A DNA stretch of 64,000 nt from Neocallimastix lanati (nom. inval.) (Eukaryota > Neocallimastigomycota > Neocallimastigomycetes > Neocallimastigales > Neocallimastigaceae), in assembly GCA_016946835.1 (NCBI GenBank), contig JACVTC010000048.1, positions 597,001 through 661,000 on the forward strand. Direction: 5' to 3'. Under the pieces are notes generated by a model. It did no database searches, was not told where the DNA came from, and saw nothing but the letters and a program-made list of their open reading frames with translations. Shown piece by piece: positions 1-20,613 of the stretch (positions are counted from its first letter, which is position 1; every line of letters starts with the position of its first letter). The position numbers and the translations under genes are program-made.

Positions 1-966
1 TACTAATTTATAATCCATTTTAATAACATATTAAACTTGTTTAAAGGTAATAAATCAGATTATACATTTATATATTATATAAACTATTTTAGTTATTAAA
101 ATTTTCGCTTTTAAGTATTAATTATTGACAATAAAATATCAATAATTTTTTTTTTTTTTATAATTTTTAAACTCTGACTCTTTTAATTTTTAGGATTCCT
201 GATACATGCATATATTACATAAAAAAAGTACATTGTAATATATATTTTTATATCTTCTTATTTTCTTTTTTTAAACTATTAATAAATTTATTTATTAATT
301 ACTTTATTAATTTCGTTTAATCAAATTTTATAAAATAAATAATAAATTATCCTTGACCTTTAAAAAAAAATTGATTATCACTTATCCAATAAAATAGAAA
401 TACCATATAAAAATAGTTATAAATAGTTACATTAAGAAAATAATAGAAAAAAATACATTTATTTTTAAATAATAACTATCAATAATTAATTATTTAGATT
501 ATAAAACCATTTATAATATTTAATACTATTAATAAGAACAACAGTACATATTATATAAATAGATTATACATTCTATAATTACAAAAAAAAAAAGTTGTAA
601 AAAAAAAAAAAAAAAAAAAAAAAGGAATTAAATAAAATAAAATAAAATAAAATAAAAATAAGTAAAAATTAACTAATTATCTATAATTTATTATATGCAG
701 AACTTTTTTAATTAGTTTTAATATTTTCTTTAATTCTATTCTTTTGTTTGACAATTACTAAAAAAATTATAATTATATACATAAAATGAAAAAAAAAAAA
801 AAGATTGTTAAAACAAATTATAATAACTATTATAAATAAAATAAAATAATAAACATTATAAAAATGAAACCTTATTTCATATATAAAATACTTTAGTATT
901 TAATAATGGAATATTTATTATTGAAATATGTTTTCCTTTTAAAAATGTTATTATAATTAAATTAAT

Positions 967-1010
<44 letters not shown>

Positions 1011-4000
1011 ATGTATACATACATAAATTATTTTTATTTAGATAAAAATAAACATATTTATACTTAAATTAACATATATGTATGAAATTATATTAATATT
1101 AAAAATATAATATACTTTTATATTAAAAATTTATATTTTACCAAATAATTAAGGATTAAATTTATATACCTGTATGTATCAAAAGTATATTTAATTGTTA
1201 ATTGTATTTAGGATTCATATAGAAAAATTACAAAGAACTTCCAAACAATATTTTTTAATTAAAATTTCTTATTTTTATTATAAATATTAAATAATAATAA
1301 ATAATTAATATATAAATAATAATAAGTAATGGTTCATATTATATTAAATATATATGAAAAAAAAATTTATTCATTAAATAATATATAATGTTATCTAATA
1401 AAACTTTTGTAGTTAATTACTTTATTAATAATAATAAAATATATATTTTCTAATTTTATTATTTAATTTTTATTATAGTATATTAGAATCAAAAAAAAAT
1501 ATAATAATTATTTAATTTTATTAAATGTTGTTACTAAAAAAAAGAAAAAAAATTAAAGTTCTCCTTATAATTATTATTATTTAATAAAAACTTGTTCAAC
1601 AATGGAATATATGCATTTTTAAATAGTATTAACATGCTATTATTATCATAATAGATTATTCAAAAGAAAAAAAAATTTTTTTTTATTACTTTATATCAAT
1701 CACTTTAATAAAAAATACATTTTGAAAAACTGATTATTATTTCCTTATGTTCTATTAATAATATATATATATATTATTAGCATTTTATGCATTTTATATA
1801 TATTTCAATATATAAAAAGTTTGGTAGATTAATATCAAAAAATACTATTGAAAATAATTAAAAAAAAAAATTAAAAATAAATAATTGATAATATAAGACA
1901 ATAAATATATATATAATTTTTTCAAAGAAAAGTAAAAAATAAATGAAAATTAAATTTAATTAAATGTATATTTAAATAATTAATAGATGTACAACATTTT
2001 AAAAAAGTTAATATCATCTCTATTGATAATTTAAAAGTTATTGATCTTAAAATTCGATATTTCATTAAAAAGTATTTATATATTTATCCTTTTTTACTAA
2101 TTATCTTTTTTTTTTTTTTTTTTTAATTTTTTTTTCTTTATATTGTTTTTATTATAATTCCAAGCGCTGTTTTTATTTTCAATCTTTTTTCATTCTATTT
2201 TTTATTATTTATTTTTATTGGTATTATTATTATTTATTTTATTTTTTATTTTTTTATTTTTTAATATTAATATTAATTTTAATTATATTTTATTATCCTA
2301 AATAAGTAATACTATCATCATAAAAAGGTAATACTAAACTACTAAATTACAACAAAACTAAATGTAATAAATAAATATATAAAAAATAATTACATATTTA
2401 AAGTTAAAATTAAAAGATAAAAAAAAAAAATTAGTTATATTAATAAAACCATATACTAATTTAAAAAATTTAAATAACTAGAAATTATTTTATTTTATTT
2501 CATTTTTATTATTATATTTAAATTAATAATTTTATTTGTATTAAATTTGTTTAAAAATAATTTAGTTTTCTTAGAATTGGTGTTTATATATAAATAATAA
2601 TAATAATAATATTTTATTATAAAATTCAAAATTCCAACTCTTTTATGTAAATATAATAATTATATTTAAATAGATAATATTATTAAATAATATTTACATT
2701 TTTTTAAAAAAAAAAAAAAAACATGTTATTCAGTAAATGTACTTTATGTTTTTTTTTTTTTTTTTTTTTGAAATTATTATATTTTTTTTTACTAAATAAT
2801 CTATATGTATATATTTAAAATAAATATATATATATTACTTAATGAACACTAATTTTGAAAAATCTTTTTTTTTAATTTAATATCACAAATTAAAATAAAT
2901 ATATTAAAATATATAAATTAAAAAATGATTTAAAAAATAAAAAATAAGTTAAATAATGAATAATTAAATAAAATATAAATTAAATAAAATTTAAATAATG
3001 AAATAATGATTGAAATAAGTAATTAAATAAAAATTAATTAAATAAGTTAAATAATGATATAATATTTTATAAATAAATTATAAATAATGAAATAAAATAG
3101 AAATTGAAAAAGTTATACAATGAAATAATGTTATATAAATAATTAAATATAATGAAATAATGTTATATAAATAATTAAATATAATGAAATAATGTTTTAT
3201 AAATAATTAAATAAAATATAAATTAAATAAATTTTAAATAAAAAATGTAAATTAAATGATAAAATGTAAATTAAATAATAAAATGTAAATTAAATATCAA
3301 TATTAAATTAAATAATAAAATATATCTAATAAATAATATTTTTAATTAAAATTTATAGATTTAATTATTACTTTTTATTCCAATATATAAATTTTTTTAT
3401 TAATGATTCAATATATCTTCAATATGACTCTATACAAATTTTATTATTTTTTTTATTATATCTTTTTTCTATTTTTTTTTTAATTATTATTTATCAGTAT
3501 GCTATTTATTATATCATTTCTTATATATTAAAAGATTATCATAATGTTAAAAATTTTATATATTAAAAAAAAATAAAATCTATATTGAGATAGAATAAAA
3601 TGACCTTCTGTGATTACTTCTTTTTTTTCTTTTTCAATTCTCTAAATATGATATTCAATGCAAAGTGAATATACTTATGTAATTAACATATAAACAAAGA
3701 AAAAGTTAAAGATGATGCATATATTAAAAAAAGTTTTAACATATGTTTTTTAAAGAAATTATTTAAAGCCATTAATAATCTTTAAAGATTTTTTTTCCAT
3801 CTTATTTTATATTAATATTAAAAAAAAAAATAATATCAATGTATAAACCAAATATAATAACAAATATAATTTTATTTTAATTTATTAGTCGAAAGGATTA
3901 ATAAATTTTAAAATTTAAAAATTGTTTATCATTTATTAAAACTAAAGTAAGTTATAGCAATTATAATAAAAATTAAAGAAATATTATACTATTATTAATA

Positions 4001-4934
4001 TAATTAATAATAATAATAAAATATTTCTTTTTTATATTTATTATTTATTATTTATTATTTATAATTTATTATTTATAATTTATTATTATTTTTAATTATA
4101 CTAATTTATTTCCTTTTTTAGTTAAGAAAAATATAAATGAAAAACTACCATTTATGGATATTTAATTAAAGCTAAAAAAAAAAAAAAAAAAAAAAAAAAA
4201 TTTACAGCACAAATTATATTAATAATCTTAAGGATATTGATATCAACATTTAAATTTATTTGAGTAGCAATGTTATTGAATATATAAACATTTAATGATA
4301 TTTGATAGTTAAATATTCCAAATTAATTATTATTAAAAAGAAAAAAAAGGCCTATGAGATTATTTTGTTAAAATATATTAATGACACTAATTGAATAATT
4401 AACTATTAACCTAATCTACATTTTTTATTCAATATTTTTCAACATAATTTAGTGTATTCATATTTCAATTATTATAATATTTTTAGTATTTTTTATATAG
4501 GATATCTAATATCACTATAAAAAACCAATAATATTATAAAATTTTAATTAATAAGATTTTTGATTGATTGTTTTTTTTTTTTTTTTTTAAATTTTTAATA
4601 GTTTTAAAATAATATATTTTAATGGTATTTTAATGGTATGTTATGATTTATGATTAATCGTTAATACTATTTTCCATTAAATTATATAATATATGTATAT
4701 AATTGATATTATAAAAATATTAATAATGAGTAATTCATGGATGTAAAAATGTAAAAGAAAAAATACTTCGATTTCTTTATTTATTAAACTTTTAAAATAT
4801 TTAAACCATTTAATATAAATATATATATTACGTATGTATATAATTATTATTTTCAATTGAAATATTTTGTTGAATGCGGTTGAATATCAGAAAAGTGCAT
4901 TTCAGAAAATGTGGCATTTACAATTATTAATACA

Positions 4935-4965
<31 letters not shown>

Positions 4966-5287
4966 ATATATTTATAAATAATAATAATAATAAATAAATA
5001 AATAAATAAATAAATAATAAGTAATAATAATGAAAAAAATAATAATAAAAATAAATAATAAATAAGAAACGTGGCAAACGTCAATAAGATGTGGGGCTTT
5101 TTCAAAAAGACGATGGGATGCATCCTGCTCGACAGCTCAGGCTTTAATAAATAAAATAATTATAATAATAATAAATAAAAAATAATAAATAATAAATAAT
5201 AAATAATAAATGATAAATATAATAAATAATTAATAAATAATAAACTACTTAATCAATATACTATATATTTATTTTTATTATATAATT
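1..5287. other. AT-rich gene-free DNA
   Basis: No supportable gene. The stretch is almost entirely A and T with many poly(A)/poly(T) runs (for example 601-623, 971-1009 and 4173-4200), short TAAA/TAA repeats (about 4930-5060 and 5160-5245) and a 32-bp tandem repeat near 3121. Short open frames here are low-complexity Ile/Tyr/Phe/Leu strings from TTA/TAT/TTT repeats and have no domain-like composition. Confidence 0.8.
3121..3216. repeat. 32-bp tandem repeat, 3 copies
   Basis: TGAAATAATG recurs at 3121, 3153 and 3185, an exact 32-bp period. The unit continues TTATATAAATAATTAAATATAA. The third copy begins to diverge. The array sits in a longer block (about 2930-3300) of looser AAATAATGAAATAAT repeats. 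Confidence 0.8.
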
Positions 5288-5608
5288 TGTTGAGGGGTAA
5301 TTATATATATGATTTGTGTAAATTAGTTATTTTGTTTATTTTTCGTTGTATAAATCGATATAATAACTCTTTGAAATAGTAGAATTTTTAGTTCAAATAT
5401 TACACAATGTTTAATATAATTTCCACTATTATGTCCTTTTCACATAATTTATGTTATCAATCCTTTTAAATATTTTGTGTAACTTGTATATATGTAATAG
5501 ATGTGTAATAGATGCGTTCACGTGATATATGGTTCTTTAAGATGTACTATCCTTCTCTCCTTATTAACCATTATACTTATGTATTAAAAAAATCAACAAA
5601 ATATATCA
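5288..5608 (+). mobile_element. Ty1/copia-type LTR (copy A)
   Basis: The segment starts TGTTGAGGGG and ends ATATATCA, the TG..CA termini of an LTR. Its middle carries a block (AAATATTTTGTGTAACTTG at about 5470) that recurs almost exactly at about 29590, 29842 and, inverted, at about 32530. It is followed at once by a putative primer-binding site and then by decayed copia protease and integrase sequence, so it reads as a 5' LTR. No matching 3' LTR was found near 8 kb, so the exact start is less certain than the end. Confidence 0.65.
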
Positions 5609-5618
5609 GATTATGAGT
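5609..5618 (+). other. Putative primer-binding site, half-tRNA-Met
   Basis: Directly after the LTR-terminal CA comes GATTATGAGT. Its first nine bases are the reverse complement of CTCATAATC, the anticodon-loop segment (anticodon CAU) of elongator tRNA-Met. Priming from an internally cut tRNA-Met half is known for Drosophila copia and some yeast copia elements. The same position reads GATTAAGAG in the element at 34069 and GATTAAAAG in the inverted copy at 32373. Function is inferred. Confidence 0.5.
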
Positions 5619-8030
5619 TTCGTTTGATTTTTTTTGTAATATTCAAATGCAGTTTTTTAAAAATAAAAAAAAAGACGTTTCTCAAGAAACTATTTTAGCT
5701 AAAGACCGACGCCTTCACAGAAAGTCCAACTTCAGCGAGTGAAAATCTCTTATTTCAAACGCTGCCAAAACTTATATTATTTGCCATTTATATGACAAAT
5801 TCATTATTTAACGTTCCCCCTAATCCCACCAGCAGTAATAATGAAAACTTTGATTTTGAAGATACTAGAGCACTAATGTATTAGTGAAAAAAGCAAAATA
5901 ATAAAAAATATAATGAGAAATATAAACTTATTGGAATTATTTCATGTAATAATAAATATACACATGATTTAGATAATATAAACAATAAATTAATCAATTA
6001 TATTAATCATAATAAAGAAAATAATAGATGATGTTTACATTGTTTTATGATACTGGTATAGGAGAACATATATCAAATAATGAATCTTTTTCATATTATT
6101 AACTTCAAATATGAATTAATAAAGTTATGATGTACAAATATTTGGATATTCCAATTTAAAGGATTTGAAACTTATGAATCTTTCATAAATTAATAATACA
6201 TTAAGCTAAAGAAAAAAAAAAGCTTTATTTTCTAAAAATAGTCATAAAAATATTATTAGCAGTATAGAACCTAAAAAATCAGGATTTATATCATTAATTG
6301 ACTTATTGATGACGAAAAATGCAAAATTTAAAATTATGGGATAAGAATAAAAATGATCTAGGCACTTTCTAATCATATAAATATTATTAATTTCCTATCA
6401 GAAACACACAATATCAATAGTTCAAAAACAATAAAAAATGATATTATAAATATAGAAAAAAATAGATAATAAAAGTATCGAAATTAAACATAGAAAATGG
6501 AGGTCATTTTCCTAAAATAATTTTATTTAAAAATATCTAAATCAATTATATAAAAAATATATAGTAAGCTTTAATTATGTAATTAACTTATTGAATTATC
6601 TATTAATAATAATGATATAAAATATTGTGATTTCCTATCCTCATTAAAATATCTACAAAAACTTAACATAAGATAATTTATGTCATTTGATCCCAAATCT
6701 GAATTCCCATTTTTTATCCCAACTTAATTTAGAAAATAATTCAATATGAAATTTAAAAGCAAAGAAAAAAAATAAATTTCATTAATAGAATTATATACCC
6801 TTATTTTTATTCATATTTATTTATATGAGATTTGTTATTATATATATATATATATTTATTTATTTATTATTATTCTAATTTTTATTAATATTATAATATA
6901 TTTAATATATACTCATAATAATATAAAAATTTAAAAAAAAAAAAAAAGTCTACATAATATATAAATTCCACCATGTATAAACTGTAAAATTTTTAAGACG
7001 AAGAAGGGAACAAATAAAGGCGAAAGAACTTCTGGAAATAATCCATTTAGGCATTTCTGGAGAGTATAATCTATCTATTAATCACAAGAAATACTTCTTC
7101 ACAATAATGATTATATTTTCATGAAAAATCTAGACATTTACACTTAAATCAAAGACTGAAGCTTAAGATATAATAATAGAATTCTTTATTTATTCAAAGA
7201 TTATACAATAAAAATATTTAAATATGATGGAGGAAAGGAATATAAAAACAAAAAAGTAAATAAATATTGTAAAAAAAATGATATTGAAAAAAAGTATATT
7301 CTTCTCCATACTGTCAAGAAATAAATAGAAAAGCTAAAAAAAAAATTAATTATACATATATAATATGATGAATTTATAGAAAACTTTTGGAATTTTGCTA
7401 TAAAACACGCTTACTTGCCTCATATATAACAAGATTCAAGAAACAATAATCTTATTTTTGATATGAAGTATTTTATAATGAAAGAGTAAATATAAAATAT
7501 AACATATAAGGATTTTCTGATGTATATGCTACTACAGAGACAAAAATCCTCATAAATCAAAATTTAAACTAAATTCAAGAAAGGTTTTTTTTTCTTGGAT
7601 TTGATATAAAGAAATATTCATATATTATTATAGATACAGAAAAATAGAATGATAAATTACATTAATGATATTAAATGTATTGAAGAAGAACCAGGAAACT
7701 TATTAAATGGTCGTTGAAAGGGAAAACATTAGAAATAAAGATTTAAATGACAGTAATAATTTAAAATGAGAATAGTTATTTCAATGAAAATATTAATTTA
7801 AATGAAAATAATATTTTTAAAGAAATTAATAACTTGAATGAAAATAATAATATTAACAAAGATAACAATTTAAGCAAGCACAATATTTTAAATGAAAACA
7901 ATAATTTTATTGAAATTGGCAATGAAAATAATAATAATAATAATAATAAACAATATCAATTTAAATGAAAATAATGATTTTACTAAAAATAACAATATAT
8001 ATATAGAAAACATTATCTTATCAAAAGATA
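5619..8030 (+). pseudogene. Decayed Ty1/copia gag-protease-integrase
   Basis: Translation in shifting frames gives copia pol landmarks. At 6049 DTGIGEHISNN matches the aspartic-protease active site (DTG/DSG-A class) and is followed by a stop. Around 7020-7110 LLEIIHLGISGE and YFFTIM match the start of the integrase catalytic core, with the first Asp apparently replaced by Gly. At 7208 IKIFKYDGGKEYKN matches the integrase D-N-G-G-E-Y motif, and GFDIKKYSYIIID (about 7590-7640) a conserved post-core block. At 7776-7950 an open Asn/Glu-rich linker (repeated N-E-N-N) lies where copia elements join integrase to RT. Many stops and frameshifts show that the copy is dead. No RT or RNase H is seen, so the 3' part is lost or diverged. 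Confidence 0.75.
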
Positions 8031-9018
8031 TGTTTTATATATATATATATTTATATATGTATTATTTATATATTACGTATATCTTTATTATTTTTACTCC
8101 TGGTATAATTATTATTATCAAATCATAATTTTTGAAGAATTATTGTTTTTTTTTTTTTTTTTTTTTTTATTAATTATTCTCTTATAGTTTTTATTAATGT
8201 ATGTATATGTATATGTATATTGAGGAAAAAATTATAATATATAATTATTAAGAACTATTATATATATGTATAATTTTTTTTTTTTTATTTAAATATATAT
8301 AATTCTATTTATGATAATATAAATATATTATCATTTATATGATACGAATTAGTATTACTTGATCTATTTTAATTTTTAAAAGTATTATAAATGTTTCCTT
8401 CAAATATATTTTAATTTCAAAAAAAAAAAAAAAAAATATTCTTATATACTTAATTTTTGTAGATTAAAGGATATTTCAAGAATAAATAAATATTTATTCC
8501 AAAGTTTTATATTATATATATTAATTTTTTTTATATTTATAAAAATTTTTTTTAATATTTTTTTAATTAATTTATTATTAAATTGTTTAAACTTTAATTT
8601 TTAATTTGAATTTCAAATCTAATATATTATTATTATTATTATTATTATTATATTATTATTTTTTATTTATTGATTAAACAAATAAAATATATCAACAAAT
8701 AATAATTAGATAATATTATAATTATAAAAATTGTGGATTTTTTGTTAAATAATTAGTTTAATATATTAATTTATTCTATTTTGGAAATGATATACTAAAT
8801 TATTCATTATTTAATTTACTTAATACCTATTTTATATATACATATATTACTAAATATTAACATTTAGGAGTAATTGGAATAAATATTATAATAGAAAATA
8901 ATATAATAATATTACAAATTGTACTGTTTAATTTTGTTAAATTAATTATATAATAATAATAATAATAGTAAAAAAAAAAAAATACATATATATATAGATA
9001 TATATATAATAATTTATA
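8031..9018. other. AT-rich spacer upstream of IFT81
   Basis: Gene-free, nearly pure A+T, with poly(T) at 8147-8168 and a TTA repeat near 8630-8650. It must contain the IFT81 promoter and 5' leader, but base composition this extreme makes TATA-like matches meaningless and no specific element can be called. Confidence 0.7.
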
Positions 9019-14798
<5,780 letters not shown>

Positions 14799-14804
14799 AT
14801 CTAG

Positions 14805-14836
<32 letters not shown>

Positions 14837-16767
14837 GAATCTTTATTTAATTTATTTTACTATATCTATTCAACAAAATAAATATCTTTTTTATATACAT
14901 AACTTTTTAATTAAATTATTCAATATATTTAAAATATAAACAATATATTTTAATTTAAAAGTTTTTTAATGTAACTTCATTTTACTTTTTTCATTGATTA
15001 ATTGATTTATATACTAAAAAAAGAATTAGAACAAAAAAAAAATTAAATTTTCTATTTATTTGTATATTTATTTATTATTTATTTATTTATTATTTATTTA
15101 TTTATTTATTTTCAACATTTTGTTATACATTTATGAATTATCATATCCTATTTAAACTGTGTTAATATTAATAATTAAATATTTAGTTTTGTTATAACAA
15201 GTAAAATATATAATAATAAGAATTAAATATAAAATAAAAGTAAAAATAAAGAAGTTTACTAATTTAAATAAAATATTATACTGTTTTATTTTATTTATTA
15301 TTAAGTTGTGAAATTAAAAAAAAAAAAAGAAAAAAGAGAGAGAAAACTCCAATGATTTGTGATTAAAGTTTAATTAATTAAGATATTTAATAAGGATATA
15401 ATAATACTAACAAAAATTTAAATATAAAACTGAAAGTTATATTTTTCTTCTAAATAATGAAAATTAATTTATTAAAATAAAAATAAAAAAAAAAGAAGAA
15501 GAGGAAAAAGATGTTATGGTAAATATATATATTTTCTTCCTTTAAATCATAATTAAAACACAAATAGTGAATTTTGAAATTTGATATTATATTTCGACAA
15601 GATATTAATTTGTGGATTTAATAAAAAAAATATATATACTATATATATATATCATTTAAAAAATTTATTTTTTAAAATTTTGTGATATGGTAATATGATA
15701 TATAATATAAATCACAAATTAATTCTAATATATGATTGGGCAAAAAATTATATATACAATGATATAATGATTATATTATATAATAAAATTTTGGTTAAAA
15801 AATTCAATAAAAGAAGTATAAAAATAATGGAAAATCTATTAATATTTTAAACTTTTAAAAGCATAGAGAAATACTATTTATTTTAAAAGTTATTATATTT
15901 ATTAAATTATAGAACTTTTTTTTTTTTTTTTTTTCTTAAAAAAATTAAAGAAATTCGTTTTTTTTTTTTTTTTTTTTTTTTTTATTTAAGGTTTAAACAT
16001 CTATCTATTTATCTATATAATAATTTTTTTTTTTTTTTAAAAAAAAATAAACAAATTAAGAAACATTATTTTAAAAGTTTAAACTATTAAATTAAAACAA
16101 AAATATAATAATTTTTAAGAACGCAAACACTATAAATATTTTTTTTTTTTAAAATAAAAAAAAAAAAAAAGAAAAAGAAAAACTTTGTAAAATAATAAAA
16201 ATATTTAAACAAAAAATCAATTAATAGCAAATTTTCATAATTATCTATATATAAAAGTAAAATAAAAAATTTTGTTTTTATCTATACTCATATTACCATA
16301 TTTTAATATAAATTTAAATAGGAGGTAAATAATATATAAATATATATATTTTTTTTTTACAAGCCAATATTATAATTCTAAAATTTCAATTAATAAAAAC
16401 ATCCAATAGAGAGTGTTATTACGAATAATAAATTAAATATTTAGATAAAATAAAATATTTACAGATAATTATAATGAAATAATAAATATTAGAAATGAAA
16501 ATTGTGTTAATTCTTATTAATTAACTAATAAATATTTGTCTACTTATTTATTTATTTATTTATTTATTACATATTTTTACAAAATAATTAATTTATACAA
16601 TCAGTTTTGTTAATACAATAAATTTAATGATTATTTAACGAAAAAAAACTTTTAATAAGAAACTTTTAATTTACATAAATAAATATATATATATAAAAAT
16701 AAGCCTTCACAATAATCAGTATAATATAATTAATAAACATTAAATTAAAAATAAAAATAAAAATAAA
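14799..16767. other. AT-rich spacer between IFT81 and the CBS/PB1 gene
   Basis: No gene seen. It holds poly(A) and poly(T) runs (14814-14836, 15916-15934, 15959-15983) and a TTTA run at 16548-16567. The last 50 bp before the ATG at 16768 are an ATAAAAATAAAAATA-type leader typical of this window. Confidence 0.7.
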
Positions 16768-17349
16768 ATGTCTTCAAGAAATTCAAGTAGAAGAAATCTT
16801 ACAAGTAATAATGCTTTAAATAGTAGTAATTCTTCCTTAAATGAAGGAAATTCAATTTTAATTAATAATGCTCGTAAGAGAAATCAAAGAAAAGATGATA
16901 TTATCAGAAAAAAAGTTGAACAAGATTTAAAAAAGAAAAATAAGGGTAGAAGTAAGAAGACCGTGAGAAAGTCTTCTAAAATTTATAAGACTGTTGGTAG
17001 TCTTAAGCCTTCCCAAGCTGTAATTTTACCAGAAAATGCTAAGGTATTTAATATATTTATTATTAATAAATAACATATATTAATACATTGTATATATTTA
17101 TATTTATATATAATAAATAATATCATTCAAAAATAATAATTAATTATAAAATAAATAAATATATTTATTTATTTATTTATTTATTATTTATATTGAATTA
17201 TTGTATATAATTTTAACATTGTTTAAATTTGAAACAATTATAATAATCTGTCAAAAAACAAAAAATACAATATAAAACATAATAAAACAAACCAAACAAA
17301 ACAACAAAAATAAAAATAAAAATAAAAATAAAAATACTAATGACGACAA

Positions 17350-17380
<31 letters not shown>

Positions 17381-19035
17381 ATAATAACAATTATTAGGTT
17401 TTAGAAGCTGCTCAAATGATGACTACCAGAGGAATTGATTGTGTCTTGGTTATCAATGATGAAAACATGTTAAGTGGTATTATTACTGATAAAGATTTAT
17501 CCTTTAGAGTTATTGCTGAAGGTAGAAATTTCAATACTACTTGTTTAAGTGAGGTAATGACTCCAAATCCAATTAGTGTTGGTGTTCATACCAGTGCTAC
17601 TGATGCTTTACAAAAGATGGTCACTGGTCGTTTTCGTCATTTACCAATTGTTGAAGATGATATTTTAAGTGAACCAGGTACTTATCACTCTGATTTACAA
17701 GAAAGTAATATTATAGGTTATCTCGATATTACTAAATGTTTATATGAAGCATTGGAAAAAATGGAACGTGCTTACGAATCTTCTAAACAACTTAATGATG
17801 CTTTAAACGTTTTAGAAGGTGTTGAAAAAGAATTTTCCATCAATCCTAATCAAATTTCTGAATATGCTCAAATTTTAAGAGATAAAATTTCATGTAGAGA
17901 TTTATTAAGCGTTGTTGAAGATCAAAGTCATCTTCCACCAGAAATTAATTTAAAAGCTACTGTTAGTAATGCTGTTCGTGCTATGAAGGAAGCCCATCAA
18001 TCTGCAGGTATGGTATTTGATAATGGTAATTTAGCTGGTATTTTTACACCAAAGGATATTGTTTTAAGAGTTATTGCTGCAGGATTAAGTCCAGACAGTA
18101 CAACGGTTGTTCGTGTCATGACTCCCCATCCAGATTCTATTTCTTGTAGAACCCCAATTGTTACCGCTTTAAGAAAAATGAATGAAAGTAACTATCTTCA
18201 TCTTCCTGTTGTTGATGATGATGGTCTTTTAGTTGGTGTTGTTGATATTTTAGAATTAACTTGTATTTACCTTAATCAATTCAATACTACTAGCAAAACT
18301 AACACAGATGCTGCCTCCTCTAACGGTGAAGGTCCAATGTGGAATAAATTCTGGAATGCTGCCTTAAATGATTATTCTGAAATAGATATTAACACTAATA
18401 ATGGCTATGATCAACCCTCCTTTTCTAATTATACACCCGTTGGAGATACAACCTTTAACCTTCCGAACTATCCAATATCTGAGAACAATTACAGTAGTGT
18501 AGATTCCATGGAAAATAAAGTTCAGATGTATCCAATGGGTAGTGAAAGTACCTTTACTTTTAAATTTAAAGATGAACAAGGCTTAGTTCATAAAATTACT
18601 TCTAGTGCCTATGATTATCAATTATTAATGTCTGTGATATGTAAGAAGTTAAAAAAAAATGTAGATGATAGAATACAAATCAGTTATTTAGATGAAGATG
18701 AAGATTATATTGTTATTTCTTCTAATCAAGATTTAAGTGATGCTGTTGAAATGGCTCGTAGAATGAAGCAAACTAAATTATTACTTTTTATTAATGATTA
18801 TGATAGAGATATTCGTCCAACTATTCTTTCTGAAGCTAGTTTTGATATGAATACACCTATACTTTCTAAGAGCATTACATCTGAATCAGTACAATCTCCA
18901 AAGAAAGAACATCAATCGAAAGCCACCTATACTAACGATCAAAATGATCTTCTTGTTAGAGTTTCTGTTTCAGCAATAGGTGTAGTTTCAACATTATTAT
19001 CTATTTATTTAATAAAAAAGATTGTTTCAAAATAA
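16768..19035 (+). CDS. mug70: CBS and PB1 domain protein, Mug70-like
   Basis: Two exons, 16768-17043 and 17398-19035 (intron GTATTT..TTATTAG, frame kept), give 637 aa. After a basic Ser/Asn-rich N-terminus (residues 1-70) come four CBS motifs in two Bateman pairs: about 80-140 (GIDCVLVIND), 145-210 (VMTPNPISVG), 258-321 (SAGMVFDNGNLAGIF) and 332-384 (VMTPHPDSISC). A PB1 domain at about 477-558 has the acidic OPCA segment (YLDEDEDYIVISSNQDL). A hydrophobic stretch at about 610-630 near the C-terminus, followed by KK, looks like a tail anchor. This CBS x4 + PB1 + C-terminal TM order is that of fungal proteins related to S. pombe Mug70. CBS pairs usually bind adenosyl ligands and PB1 mediates hetero-oligomers; the ligand and partner here are unknown. 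It is convergent with eRF1 downstream. Confidence 0.9.
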
Positions 19036-19234
19036 ATTTAAAAAAAAAAAAAAATAAAAAAAAAAAAAAAAAAAAGAATGAATATTAATCAAAGATAGAA
19101 TAAAATAAGAAAAATAAAAACTAAATCTGAAAAATAAGAAATAAAAACTAAAAAATTAAAAAAAAGAAAATTAAAACAAAAAACAAAAACAAAAAATAAA
19201 AATGAAAATGAAAATTAAAACTAAAAACAAAAGC

Positions 19235-19275
<41 letters not shown>

Positions 19276-19427
19276 AATAAATAAATAAATAAATAAATAA
19301 AAATAAATAAAAATTGAAATAAAGACAAGAATAAATAAATAAAAAAAAAATAATCATTAATCAAAAAGAATAATAAAGTAATTACAATAAAAAAAAAAAA
19401 AAAAGATTTATTATATAATTACAATAA

Positions 19428-19472
<45 letters not shown>

Positions 19473-19854
19473 TCGATCTTAGATATATTATTATCTAATA
19501 TCAATAATAATTATTATTATTATTTATAATATATAAAGAAAAAAAAATAATAATAAAAGAGAAAGAAAAAAGAAAATAATAATAAAAATGATAAATTATA
19601 TATTATAAATATAATAAATTTAATAGAGAAAAAAAAATAATAATAAAACGTTATAATTTAATATGAATATTAATATGAATATAAATAAAAATAAAAAATA
19701 AAAATATAATATAATAAAAATGGAAATAAAAATAAAAATGAAGTATTCAACAAAAACAAAAGCAAAATAAAATAAAATAAAAAAATAAAAATAAAAATAA
19801 AAATAAAAAATAAAGTAAAATAAAAATAAATTCAGTAAAATTAAATAAAAGAAT

Positions 19855-19900
<46 letters not shown>

Positions 19901-20550
19901 TTTGTTTTTTTTTCTTAAATGTAACAAAATGGCTTAAATGTCCTATTTTTCTATTTTTCTCTCTCTCTCTGAAATTATATTTATTATTGGTTTATATTTA
20001 TAACGATAATATAAAAAAAAAAAAATAAATAAATAAATAACAAAAATAAAAAAAAAAAAAAAATAAATAACAAAATAAATAAAATATATATATATATATA
20101 TATTTTTTTTTTATTTATTTTTTTTTATTTATTTTTTATTTTTTTATTTTTTTTTTTTTTCTTTCCTTTTAAAAATAGAATAGAGAGAGAGATTGAGAGA
20201 GATCGCATCGCTTCAAACCTCTAGTAGTAAATGATTGAGATTCCCATTAGGCAGTGTTTTTAATCATTATTAAATAGAAAGACTAGACTCACTAGGATTA
20301 TACTGTTTTATTATTATTATTATTATTATTATATATTATTATTATTATTCCATATTTTCCTATATTTTCCTATTCAATTTATTCTACTTTTTTTTCCTCC
20401 TCCTTCTTCTTCTTATGGTAATACTAAATTAATCATTTTATTTTTCCTTCTCAGAAAAAAAAAAAATAAAAATAAAAATAATAATAATAAAAAAATAAAA
20501 GTAAATAAATAAATATATATATAATAAAATAAAATAAAAAATAAAATAAA

Positions 20551-20613
<63 letters not shown>

